Origin: Lachnospiraceae bacterium
Lineage (GTDB): Bacteria > Bacillota > Clostridia > Lachnospirales > Lachnospiraceae
Assembly: GCA_030537145.1 (NCBI GenBank)
Contig: JAUNON010000024.1
Location: forward strand, 1 to 40,904
Direction: 5' to 3'
Length of the DNA stretch: 40,904 nucleotides
The position numbers and the translations under genes were made by a program. Within the stretch, counting starts at the first letter, position 1, and every line of letters starts with the position of its first letter. Shown here piece by piece: positions 15,732-23,441 of the stretch. The notes beneath the pieces are model-generated. The model did not search any database. It had not been told where the DNA came from and worked only from the letters and a program-made list of their open reading frames with translations.

Positions 15732-17921
15732 ATGGACTGGAAAATCCGAACATCAGACAGGGATGTGGAAAGAATATCCACGCGGGGCAACCGCTTTCTG
15801 GTGGGCAATGGATACCTGGGTATCCGGGGCACGCTGGAGGAATACCGGAAGGAGCAGCTTCCTGCCGTGAATCTGGCGGGGATTTTTGATCAGGTGGGAG
15901 ATAGCTGGCGGGAACCTCTGAATGCTCCCAATGGACTGTATACCTATGTAAAAGTAGACGGGGAGGCTTACGGACTGCCGGGCCAGGAGCCATTGGAGCA
16001 TGAGATGGTTCTGGATTACCGGAATGCCCTGTTCTCCAGAAAAACAAGCTGGAAAACCGGCAGAGGAGTTGTGACGGTGATTTCGGAACGGTTTGCCAGC
16101 AGAGCGGAAGTACATTTGATTGGAATGAAATATACAGTGACGGCTGATTTTCATGCGGATGTTGAGCTGTACACAGGAATTGACGGAAATGTGTGGGAAA
16201 TTAACGGCCCCCACTACCGTCAGATGGAAGCCCAGGTTCTGGAGAACCGGGCGGAGATTACAGCGATTACCCAGGAAAAGGGAGATACGGTTACGGTGAT
16301 GGAAGCTGTCTGTGCAGATTTTCCCCACGGGTCAGAAGGCTCCTGGAGGAATAAGGAAGCGCTGCACAAATATGAATTCGTGACGGAGCCGGGCAGAGCG
16401 TATCAGATCCGTAAGGGGATCGTGGTGTTTACCAGCAAGGATGCGGGCTGGAGCAAGGAGCGGGCCGGTCAGGTGCTGGAGGAGTTTTCAGACTCCGGCT
16501 ACGAGGCTGAAAAGCAGAAGCATCGGCAGGCCTGGGAGGAGAAATGGAGGTACGGCCAGGTACTGGTGGAGGGGGATGATCAGGCTATGGAGGCGCTGAA
16601 TTACTCTCTGTATCATCTCCTGTCCATTGCGCCTGCTCATGCTAAGAGCATGTCGATCCCGGCCAGAGGCTTGTCCGGTCAGACCTACAAAGGGGCCGTT
16701 TTCTGGGATACGGAGATGTTCATGCTGGATTACTTCCTGTTTACGGATCCGGCGGTGGCCCGCACCCTGATGAAGTACCGGGTGGATACCTTGGGCGGAG
16801 CGAAACAGAAAGCGGCTCAGTATGGCTGGGAGGGCGCTTACTATGCCTGGGAGAGCCAGGAGGGCGGATATGATGCCTGTACGGATTACAATGTGGTAGA
16901 CGTGTTTACGGGCCGTCCCATGCGGACCTTCTTCCGGGACAAGCAGTATCACATTTCAGCGGCCATCGTCTACGGTATTATGCGGTATTCCCATATCACC
17001 GGGGATGATTCTCTGCTGAAGGAGGGCGGTCTGGAAACGGTGATCGAGTGCGCCCGGTTCTACTACAGCCTTCTGTTAAAACGGGCCGGAGGAACCCGGT
17101 ATGAGATTCACGATGTGATCGGTCCGGATGAGTACCACGAGCGTGTCAACAATAATGCCTACACGAATCGTATGGCAAAATATACGTTTCAGATGGCGGT
17201 GGAGCTGCTGACCGGACTGGACCGGTTTGGTGATCGGGTGAAGGAAAGCATTGAGCAGCAGTACCGGGTGCCAAAGCTGCTGGAACAGTTTGAGGATGCG
17301 GCAGAGCATCTCTATGTTCCTGCACCGGATGAGCAGGGAATCATTGAGCAGTTTGACGGTTATGGGAATCTGGAGGATGTCTTTGTGGATCAGGTGCGCA
17401 GCCGTCTGCTGCACGAGAAAGAGTATTGGGGAGGAGCCTACGGCGTGGCCTCCCAGACGAAGGTAATCAAGCAGGCGGATGTGGTGACCATGCTCAACCT
17501 GTTTTCCGATGAATATCCGGAGGACATCTGCCTGAAAAACTGGAAGTACTATGAGCCGAGAACGGAGCACGGCTCTTCCCTGAGCGCCTGTATGTATGCC
17601 ATGCTGGCCTGTAAGTGTGGGATGCCCAGGGAAGCCTATCCGTTTTTTGTCAAATCGGCCAGGGCGGATTTGAATGACGGCGGTAAAGAATGGGCAGGGC
17701 TGATCTACATCGGCGGCACTCATCCTGCGGCATCCGGCGGTGCCTACATGACAGCGGTGGAAGGCTTCGGCGGCGTAAGCTTTACGGAAGGAAAGCTGAA
17801 GGTGAAGCCGCAGCTTCCGGAAAACTGGAAGCGGATGAAATTCCATATTTGCTGCGGCGGGAAGCGCTATGCAGTGGATATCCGTCCGGAGGAGACCACC
17901 GTGGAGGAAGTGGAAGAGTAG
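15732..17921 (+). CDS. GH65 inverting alpha-glucoside phosphorylase (2)
   Basis: This 729-residue paralog starts at the ATG immediately after the TAG of the previous gene, with GGAGAG inside that gene as ribosome binding site; translation is surely coupled. It has the same GH65 fold, with predicted general acid E467 in IGPDEYHERVNNNAYTN. The phosphate-site segment reads GGTHPAASGGAY, unlike the HTTS of its neighbour. Overall similarity between the two is limited outside the catalytic core, so they are not a recent duplication and probably act on different linkages or different breakdown intermediates of the same sugar. The product should be beta-glucose-1-phosphate, used by PgmB. It is the last gene of the operon; a stem-loop at 17993-18034 follows. 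Confidence 0.92.
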   Translation: MDWKIRTSDRDVERISTRGNRFLVGNGYLGIRGTLEEYRKEQLPAVNLAGIFDQVGDSWREPLNAPNGLYTYVKVDGEAYGLPGQEPLEHEMVLDYRNALFSRKTSWKTGRGVVTVISERFASRAEVHLIGMKYTVTADFHADVELYTGIDGNVWEINGPHYRQMEAQVLENRAEITAITQEKGDTVTVMEAVCADFPHGSEGSWRNKEALHKYEFVTEPGRAYQIRKGIVVFTSKDAGWSKERAGQVLEEFSDSGYEAEKQKHRQAWEEKWRYGQVLVEGDDQAMEALNYSLYHLLSIAPAHAKSMSIPARGLSGQTYKGAVFWDTEMFMLDYFLFTDPAVARTLMKYRVDTLGGAKQKAAQYGWEGAYYAWESQEGGYDACTDYNVVDVFTGRPMRTFFRDKQYHISAAIVYGIMRYSHITGDDSLLKEGGLETVIECARFYYSLLLKRAGGTRYEIHDVIGPDEYHERVNNNAYTNRMAKYTFQMAVELLTGLDRFGDRVKESIEQQYRVPKLLEQFEDAAEHLYVPAPDEQGIIEQFDGYGNLEDVFVDQVRSRLLHEKEYWGGAYGVASQTKVIKQADVVTMLNLFSDEYPEDICLKNWKYYEPRTEHGSSLSACMYAMLACKCGMPREAYPFFVKSARADLNDGGKEWAGLIYIGGTHPAASGGAYMTAVEGFGGVSFTEGKLKVKPQLPENWKRMKFHICCGGKRYAVDIRPEETTVEEVEE

Positions 17922-17992
17922 GGCTATCGGATACGAAAATATCGGACGGAAAGTACGGATTGCGAGGAAAAGCGATAAGAAACCAAAAATAC

Positions 17993-18034
17993 AAGAGGCG
18001 GCTTCCATAGAGAAAGGAAAACAGGCCGTCTCTT
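17993..18034. terminator. Stem-loop between convergent GH65 and lacI genes
   Basis: AAGAGGCGGC (17993-18002) pairs with GCCGTCTCTT (18025-18034), 10 bp with one G-U pair and a 22-nt loop. Read on the minus strand, the stem is followed by GTATTTTTGG, so it fits best as terminator of the lacI gene; a bidirectional role is possible. The loop is long and the plus-strand tail is poor. Confidence 0.5.
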
Positions 18035-18078
18035 ATGCTTGTCTGCCTGAAAAGCAGATATCACTATAGAAAATTTAC

Positions 18079-19113
18079 TTAACGAATAGGGGGATCGGCG
18101 GTAATTTCTTTCACGCTGTCACGCTCCACCAGATGAACCGGCAGAATGATATTGGATTGCTTCGGCTTTTCACCGTTCAGAAGCTGCAGCATAAACTCGG
18201 CGGCCAGCCGGGCTTTCTGATTCATATCCTGATGGATGGTGGTTAATGGAGGCATAACCATCTGGCAGAGGGTAATATCATCAAAGCCGACAATGGAGAT
18301 GTCCTCCGGAATCCGGACATGATTTTTGTGGAGCCCGCTCATAATTCCCACGGCCAGCAGGTCGGCGGCGGCCACGATACCGGTAAGATCCTTGTGGCGG
18401 GTGATGGCATCGGCAGCAGCCTGGCAGGATGCCATGCTGTCCATCTCATACTCAAAGAGGATGGAGCGGTCAAAAGGAATGCCGGCTTCGGTGAGCGCAG
18501 CTTTATAGCCAAGAAATCGTTCCTGGAGCACGCCTCCATCCTTCAGCAGAGGAGTGGCAAAGCCGATTCTTCGGTGGCCCTTTTCAATCAGGTGCCGGGT
18601 GGCCAGATAGCTTCCGTGAAAATCTTCCAGGCCCACATTGTAAATGTTGTCCTGGCGGACGTAGCTGTCGATCAGCACCACGGGGGTATGGAAGGAAGAG
18701 AGGGCATCGAAAAAGGTATCATGGAAAATACCGGTAAAAAAGAGGCCGTCCACATTCCAGTTCTGTAAAAAGTTAATCAGCTCTTCCGTGGTTTTCACGG
18801 TGCGGAGCATCAGATAATAGCCGTGATGCCGCAGCTTGCTTTCGATTACGCCGATGGCGGCGGAATGAAAGGGATCCTCCATCATATTGGTATTATCCCT
18901 GGTAATTACGTGGTTGATGAAGGCCACCACCTTGGAGGATTTGGATACAAGCGCACGGGCGGACATATTGGGGGTATATCCCAACTGGCGGATTGCATGA
19001 TTGACCTTTTCGATGGTTTCCTGGGAAACCCGCTCCGAACGGCCGTGAATTACGTTGGAAATGGTGGTGCAACTGACGCCGGTATATTTGGCAATGTCCT
19101 TAATCGTAGCCAT
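18079..19113 (-). CDS. LacI-family transcriptional regulator
   Basis: The 344-residue protein has an N-terminal LacI-type helix-turn-helix (ATIKDIAKYTGVSCTTISNV, residues 2-21), a hinge helix region around NMSARALVSK, and a periplasmic-binding-protein-like effector domain. The start is at 19113, with AAAGGGC upstream. It is encoded convergently to the phosphorylase operon and divergently from pgmB. Its probable targets are the two palindromes at 9737-9748 and 9828-9845. The effector is probably the imported glucoside or a sugar phosphate. It ends in a short tail (VKEITADPPIR). CcpA is also a LacI-family member, but the local position and dedicated operators favour a pathway-specific repressor. 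Confidence 0.93.
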   Translation of the reverse strand: MATIKDIAKYTGVSCTTISNVIHGRSERVSQETIEKVNHAIRQLGYTPNMSARALVSKSSKVVAFINHVITRDNTNMMEDPFHSAAIGVIESKLRHHGYYLMLRTVKTTEELINFLQNWNVDGLFFTGIFHDTFFDALSSFHTPVVLIDSYVRQDNIYNVGLEDFHGSYLATRHLIEKGHRRIGFATPLLKDGGVLQERFLGYKAALTEAGIPFDRSILFEYEMDSMASCQAAADAITRHKDLTGIVAAADLLAVGIMSGLHKNHVRIPEDISIVGFDDITLCQMVMPPLTTIHQDMNQKARLAAEFMLQLLNGEKPKQSNIILPVHLVERDSVKEITADPPIR

Positions 19114-19155
19114 GGTATGTGCCCTTTCTATCTAAAAATCAAATAATTAATTTTA

Positions 19156-19183
19156 ACTATATCATGAATCATATTTTTTGCAA
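19156..19183 (-). promoter_or_regulatory. Predicted lacI promoter
   Basis: On the minus strand, TTGCAA (19178-19183) and TATAGT (19156-19161) are separated by 16 bp and lie about 45 bp before the lacI start. The match is moderate. No copy of the O1/O2 palindrome is visible here, so autoregulation is not supported by the sequence. Confidence 0.4.
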
Positions 19184-19202
19184 GATACAGGAGGAAAAAG
19201 AG

Positions 19203-19850
19203 ATGATACAAGGTGTAATTTTTGATCTGGACGGCGTATTGGTATCCACAGACGAGCTGCATTACCAGGCCTGGAAAAAGCTGGCCGGTGAGCTAGGCAT
19301 TACAGGCTTTAATAGGGAGGATAATAAACGGCAGAGGGGCGTCAGCAGAATGGCTTCCCTGGAAATTGTCTTGGAAAAAAGCGGCAAAACGTATACAGAT
19401 GAAGAGAAGGCAGAGCTGGCCGACCGGAAAAACGAATATTATAAAGCGATGCTCTCCGGCTTGTCCGAGAAGGATGTGCTGCCCGGGGCGAAGGAGACCC
19501 TGGAAATTCTGCGAGGCAAGGGCGTATTAACGGCAGTGGGATCTGCCAGCAAAAACGCACCGTTGATTTTGGAGAAGATCGGTCTTTTGCCTCTTTTGGA
19601 CAAGATTAGCTGCGGCCTGGATGTGACAAAGTCGAAGCCGGATCCGGAGGTGTTTCTGGTAGCTGCGAAAAAGCTGGGACTGAACCCATCGGTCTGCCTG
19701 GTGGTGGAGGATGCGGCCGCCGGTATTCAGGCGGCTGCCGCAGGCGGAATGAAGTCTCTGGCAGTAGGGCCGTTGTATGAAACCCTGGGCGGTACTTACC
19801 AGGCCAGGGATTTGTCCTATGTGAAGGATTGGGAAGAGATTCTGAAATAG
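19203..19850 (+). CDS. pgmB: Beta-phosphoglucomutase
   Basis: The start is placed at the ATG at 19203, after AGGAGG; longer in-frame starts from 19119 would add a non-homologous tail and overlap the regulatory region. The 215-residue product has the HAD motif I FDLDGV, with nucleophile D8 and acid/base D10. It also has a helical cap domain (about 15-85), motif II Ser/Lys regions (GSASKNAP, TKSKPDP) and the acidic motif VVEDAAAG. This fits beta-PGM (usually about 220 residues), which interconverts beta-glucose-1-phosphate and glucose-6-phosphate in the cytoplasm. It completes the GH65 phosphorolysis pathway and lies divergently from lacI. It converges on the MATE gene with only 28 bp between stop codons and no obvious terminator. 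Confidence 0.93.
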   Translation: MIQGVIFDLDGVLVSTDELHYQAWKKLAGELGITGFNREDNKRQRGVSRMASLEIVLEKSGKTYTDEEKAELADRKNEYYKAMLSGLSEKDVLPGAKETLEILRGKGVLTAVGSASKNAPLILEKIGLLPLLDKISCGLDVTKSKPDPEVFLVAAKKLGLNPSVCLVVEDAAAGIQAAAAGGMKSLAVGPLYETLGGTYQARDLSYVKDWEEILK

Positions 19851-19878
19851 GAGCAGGGGAAAGCATCCTCCGGCAGGC

Positions 19879-21216
19879 TTAGGAAAAATCAATGTGCTTA
19901 TGCAGCCTGCGCAGAAAGAAGCAGCAGATAATGATCGATACCAGGGAAGCGGCGGGAGCCGCCAGTCCCATTACGTAGAGGGAATCGGTCGCATATTTGC
20001 TCAGAAAATAAGTGGCCGGAATCCGCACTCCGAAGGTGGCGATCATACTGTGGATAAAGGAAATAAGCGACTTTCCGTAGCTGTTGAAATAGGAGTTCGT
20101 GCAAAATACAAAGCTTACGAGAATACAGTCGATCGTATAGGCACGCATATATTGTCCGGCAGCGACGATAACGGCTTCGTCCCGGGAAAAAACGCCTGGG
20201 AGGACATTCGGGAAAAGCTGTGCAAAAATACATACTGCGATGCCGAAAATCATGGCATAGAGAATGCCGCAGCGGTAGGAGCTGCGGGCGCGGCCCGGTT
20301 TTCCCGCCCCCAGGTTCTGGGCGGACATGGTAGCTACTGCAGCGGCGAAGGCTCCTGCAGGCAGAAAGGCAAAGCCCATGATCTTTTCTGCAACGCCGAC
20401 GGCCGCAGAGGGGATCAGTCCCAGCGTATTAACAATGGCAGTAATGGCCAGAAAAGAGATATTGACCAGTGCATCCTGCAGCGCAAGAGGAAAGCCTACC
20501 TTCAAAATAGCGGCTGCATCGTCTTTTCTGAAACGGAGATCGCCTCGGCCAAAGGAGAAGGGCAGCCCCTTTTTCATATATACAAGGAAGGCCAGAAAGC
20601 TTACCATCTGTGCGGTGACTGTGGCGATGGCGGCACCCGCTGCCCCCAGCCTCAGCCAGCCGGAGAGCAGAAAATCTCCTGCAATATTTACCCCACAGGC
20701 GATGACAATAAAATAGACCGGCGTTTTGGAGTCGCCGATCCCCCGGAAGATGCCGCTTACCGCATTGTAGCCGATGATAAAAGGAATTCCGCAGGAACAG
20801 ATGAAAATATATTTCCTGGCATCGGCAACTGCCTCAGACGGCGTCTGCATCAGAGAGACGGCTGTGGGATGAAATATAAGCATAACGGGAGTCAGAAGGC
20901 AGGCCAGCACCACGAACACGATGGCCAGATTTCCTACTGCGGAGGCTGCCCGTTTTTGGTTGTTCTCACCAATCCTGCGGGCAATGAGGACCGTTCCGCC
21001 GGTGGAGATTCCCAGAATAATACCAGTCACGGTTTGCATGACCTGACTGCCGATGGCTACGGCGGACACTGCCGCAGAGCCCGTATACTGTCCGACTACA
21101 AACAGATCCACCGCACCGTAAAACGCCTGCAGAAAACTGGCCAGCAGAAAGGGTGCGGCGAATTTCAGCAGAGCGCTGCTTGTTTTTCCGTTCAATAATT
21201 CATTTTTCTGTTCCAT
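19879..21216 (-). CDS. MATE-family multidrug/cation antiporter
   Basis: The start is set at the ATG at 21216, which has GGAGGAAGG about 7 nt upstream; a longer frame beginning at 21345 would overlap the butyrate kinase and lacks homology. The 445-residue protein has about 12 hydrophobic segments in two similar halves. Typical MATE features include LLASFLQAFYGAVDLFVVGQ in the first helix region, and the conserved AVAIGSQVMQ and GAAGAAIATVTAQM stretches. It probably exports cationic drugs or metabolites using Na+ or H+. It begins 19 bp after the butyrate kinase stop, on the same strand, so the two are likely one transcript. The functional link is unclear. Confidence 0.9.
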   Translation of the reverse strand: MEQKNELLNGKTSSALLKFAAPFLLASFLQAFYGAVDLFVVGQYTGSAAVSAVAIGSQVMQTVTGIILGISTGGTVLIARRIGENNQKRAASAVGNLAIVFVVLACLLTPVMLIFHPTAVSLMQTPSEAVADARKYIFICSCGIPFIIGYNAVSGIFRGIGDSKTPVYFIVIACGVNIAGDFLLSGWLRLGAAGAAIATVTAQMVSFLAFLVYMKKGLPFSFGRGDLRFRKDDAAAILKVGFPLALQDALVNISFLAITAIVNTLGLIPSAAVGVAEKIMGFAFLPAGAFAAAVATMSAQNLGAGKPGRARSSYRCGILYAMIFGIAVCIFAQLFPNVLPGVFSRDEAVIVAAGQYMRAYTIDCILVSFVFCTNSYFNSYGKSLISFIHSMIATFGVRIPATYFLSKYATDSLYVMGLAAPAASLVSIIICCFFLRRLHKHIDFS

Positions 21217-21235
21217 TTTCTTCCTTCCTCCATGA

Positions 21236-22348
21236 TCAACAGAAAAATCCGGACCAGACGGGCTTCCCGGGATAGACTCTTGCAGCTTCTTCTCCGCGAA
21301 GAACCCGAAGAGCGCCTGAGGCCATGGCCTCCTGCTCAAATTCACCGGGATAAATGCTTACCGGTGCGATCCATTCACAGCTTTCTTTGATCTGTTTTCC
21401 CACATCCTCGAAGCGGAGCAGGCCTCCGGTCAGCAAAATTCCGTCTACCTTTCCTTTCAGAACGGTACTCATGGACCCAATCCACTTAATAATCTGATAA
21501 ATCATGGCATTCCAGACGCGGACGGCCTGAGGGTCGTTCTCCTCCACCATCCGGTGAACGGTATCGGAATTGGAAGTCCCGAAATGGCTGGAAAGGCCTC
21601 CGGTCTGACTGCAGAGAGACCGCATTTCCTCTGGTGTTTTGTCCATGAAGGAACGAATCAGGTCGGTGACGGCCATGGAGCCCATGCGGGTAGGTGTGAA
21701 CGGCCCTTCTCCGCCGCCGCCGTCATTGGCATCGATCATCCGGCCCCTCTGATGGGCGGTAATGGTAATACCGCCGTCAATGTGGCAGACAATGAAATTG
21801 CAGTCCTCATAGCGCTTTCCGAGAGAAGCGGCATGACGCCTGGCCGTTTCCTTCAGATTCAGGGCATGGGTGGCCGTCCTGCGGTAAATCCCTTTTATCC
21901 CGGTGATACGGGCTGAATCACAAAGCTCATCTACCACGGGCGGATCCATCATAAGCAGGATGCCTCCATATTGCCGATGCATCTCACGGGCCATCTGGAC
22001 CCCCAGCATAGAGGCGTGGTAAAGTCCGCCCTTGGCCTCCTTTGTATCCTGAATCAGGCGGTCATCAATCAGATAGATTCCGCTGGAAACGGAGCAGCAT
22101 CCGCCGCCCCGGCCCACGATGGCGTCCACTCCGGTCAGATCAATGGCATTTTCCTTTAGAAAATCCCGCACCACCTCCATCCGGTAATCCAACTGATCGT
22201 TGATGGTGGGGAATTTCCGCAGAACCGATGAATCGTGAAATACGTCGGTGGTAAACAGGTTCCTTTCATTTTCAAACAGGGACAGCTTGGTGGAGGTGGA
22301 ACCTGGATTGATGACAAGGATGCGGTAAATTTTTGTGTTGTTCTCCAT
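21236..22348 (-). CDS. buk: Butyrate kinase (acetokinase family)
   Basis: The 370-residue protein starts at the ATG at 22348, with AGGAAG upstream. Acetokinase-family signatures are clear: the phosphate-1 loop INPGSTSTKLSLFE near the N-terminus, VGRGGG (about 88-93), and the HIDGGITITAHQRGRMID motif with the glycine-rich DGGGGEGPFTPTR. Butyrate kinases are typically about 355-370 residues, shorter than acetate kinase. The reaction is butyryl-phosphate plus ADP to butyrate plus ATP. The usual partner phosphotransbutyrylase gene (ptb) is not adjacent, so the gene is an orphan here. Related branched-chain-fatty-acid kinases cannot be excluded. It is transcribed from a predicted promoter at 22452-22480, and the MATE gene follows in the same orientation. 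Confidence 0.92.
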   Translation of the reverse strand: MENNTKIYRILVINPGSTSTKLSLFENERNLFTTDVFHDSSVLRKFPTINDQLDYRMEVVRDFLKENAIDLTGVDAIVGRGGGCCSVSSGIYLIDDRLIQDTKEAKGGLYHASMLGVQMAREMHRQYGGILLMMDPPVVDELCDSARITGIKGIYRRTATHALNLKETARRHAASLGKRYEDCNFIVCHIDGGITITAHQRGRMIDANDGGGGEGPFTPTRMGSMAVTDLIRSFMDKTPEEMRSLCSQTGGLSSHFGTSNSDTVHRMVEENDPQAVRVWNAMIYQIIKWIGSMSTVLKGKVDGILLTGGLLRFEDVGKQIKESCEWIAPVSIYPGEFEQEAMASGALRVLRGEEAARVYPGKPVWSGFFC

Positions 22349-22451
22349 TTTTATGCACTTCCTATTATATATTCCCGCCGGCAATGGGCCGGGAACGGGC
22401 GATTTGATTTACTGAAGCCCAGGCCTCAGATTGGTTTCTATTTACGGGTCA

Positions 22452-22480
22452 AGTATAGTATAGCTGCGGGATTTTTACAA
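22452..22480 (-). promoter_or_regulatory. Predicted buk promoter
   Basis: On the minus strand TTGTAA (22475-22480), a 17-bp spacer and TATACT (22452-22457) lie about 100 bp before the butyrate kinase start. This is a good sigma-A match. Confidence 0.55.
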
Positions 22481-22514
22481 TATTCCGGGGTGAAATTCAT
22501 AAAAGCAATTCATA

Positions 22515-22559
22515 AAAACAACCCCATTTTAGACAATGGTGGATCACAGAGGTTGTTTT
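22515..22559. promoter_or_regulatory. Two-tier hairpin between divergent buk and HD genes
   Basis: AAAACAACC (22515-22523) pairs with GGTTGTTTT (22551-22559). Directly inside, CCATT (22524-22528) pairs with AATGG (22535-22539), leaving an 11-nt bulge on one side. The right arm overlaps the -35 of the HD gene promoter. It could be a terminator of an older unit or a regulator binding site. The rest of the 362-bp intergenic region shows only the two promoters. Confidence 0.4.
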
Positions 22560-22581
22560 ATACGGTGCAGAATTGTATAAT
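22553..22581 (+). promoter_or_regulatory. Predicted promoter of HD-domain gene
   Basis: TTGTTT (22553-22558), a 17-bp spacer and a perfect TATAAT (22576-22581) lie about 130 bp before the HD gene. Confidence 0.55.
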
Positions 22582-22710
22582 CAGATGTATCCCCAGGATT
22601 ATTCGGCAAAGAATTGGGAGAGCACGAAGTGCGCAGTGATCCGTGGCTTTTCTGTGTGCTGGTATCTGCGCCAGCAAGCTTGGGGGATTCGATATAAAAG
22701 GGGCGATTTT

Positions 22711-23262
22711 ATGTCAGACTATATTACGACCTACAGCGGGACTCATTTTTTCCCGGTAAACCCGGATCGGAAGGATTTTCATATTCGGGATGCGGCTCAT
22801 GCGCTGTCTCTGATCTGCCGGGGGAACGGTCAGGTAAAGGTATTCTTTTCGGTGGGGCAGCACTGTATCAACTGTGCGAGGGAGGCGCTGGCCAGAGGAT
22901 ACTCCGACCGGGTGGCCCTAGCCTGCCTGCTGCATGATGCCGGGGAGGCATATCTTTCGGATGTGCCCAGCCCCTTTAAGAAATATCTGAAGGACTATGT
23001 GGCCTTGGAGAATCAGTTGATCTCCATGATTTACCAGAAATACCTGGGCTCGGATGTGACAGCGGCGGAGCAGGAGCGGGTGAAGGAGATCGACCGGGAT
23101 TTTCTGGCTTATGATCTGTATTATCTGCTGGGGGAAGGGCAGCGGGAGAAACTGCCGGATATGAAGCTGGATTTTTCCTATGAAGTCCGTCCGTTTGAAA
23201 AGGTGGAGCAGGAATATCTGGAATTATTTTATTCCATACGGGAAAAGATCTTGCTGTATTAG
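22711..23262 (+). CDS. HD-domain phosphohydrolase
   Basis: The start is the ATG at 22711, with AAAGGGGCG upstream; an earlier in-frame ATG at 22573 lies within the promoter. The 183-residue soluble protein carries an HD metal-binding site: H51 in SVGQHCINC, H75-D76 in ACLLHDAGEAYLSDVPSP, and a distal Asp around 128-130 (KEIDRDF). The layout resembles the YfbR/YedJ-like single-domain nucleotide hydrolases, including phage-type HD proteins that hydrolyse (d)NMPs. The substrate is not deducible. It stands alone between butyrate kinase (divergent) and uvrC, 179 bp upstream of the latter. Confidence 0.85.
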   Translation: MSDYITTYSGTHFFPVNPDRKDFHIRDAAHALSLICRGNGQVKVFFSVGQHCINCAREALARGYSDRVALACLLHDAGEAYLSDVPSPFKKYLKDYVALENQLISMIYQKYLGSDVTAAEQERVKEIDRDFLAYDLYYLLGEGQREKLPDMKLDFSYEVRPFEKVEQEYLELFYSIREKILLY

Positions 23263-23441
23263 CATCCTTGTTTATTGCAGTATGCATCGTTTCCAATGCA
23301 AATACATTGATTTTTTATTTTGCTGCACCGCCTGGCAGGCAAACGATACGCAGCTTCCTGTGCGGAACAAATGCTTTGTATACGGGGCGGCGGTGAAAGC
23401 AGGGAAGGGATAAAAAGGAAAGAAATAAAAGGGGAAGAAAA

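Noticed and set aside
19894..21198. 434-codon plus-strand open frame opposite the MATE gene
   Set aside because: The composition (Gly, Gln, Asp, Arg rich, no hydrophobic pattern) is that of a shadow frame; the minus strand gives a clear 12-helix transporter with a strong ribosome binding site.
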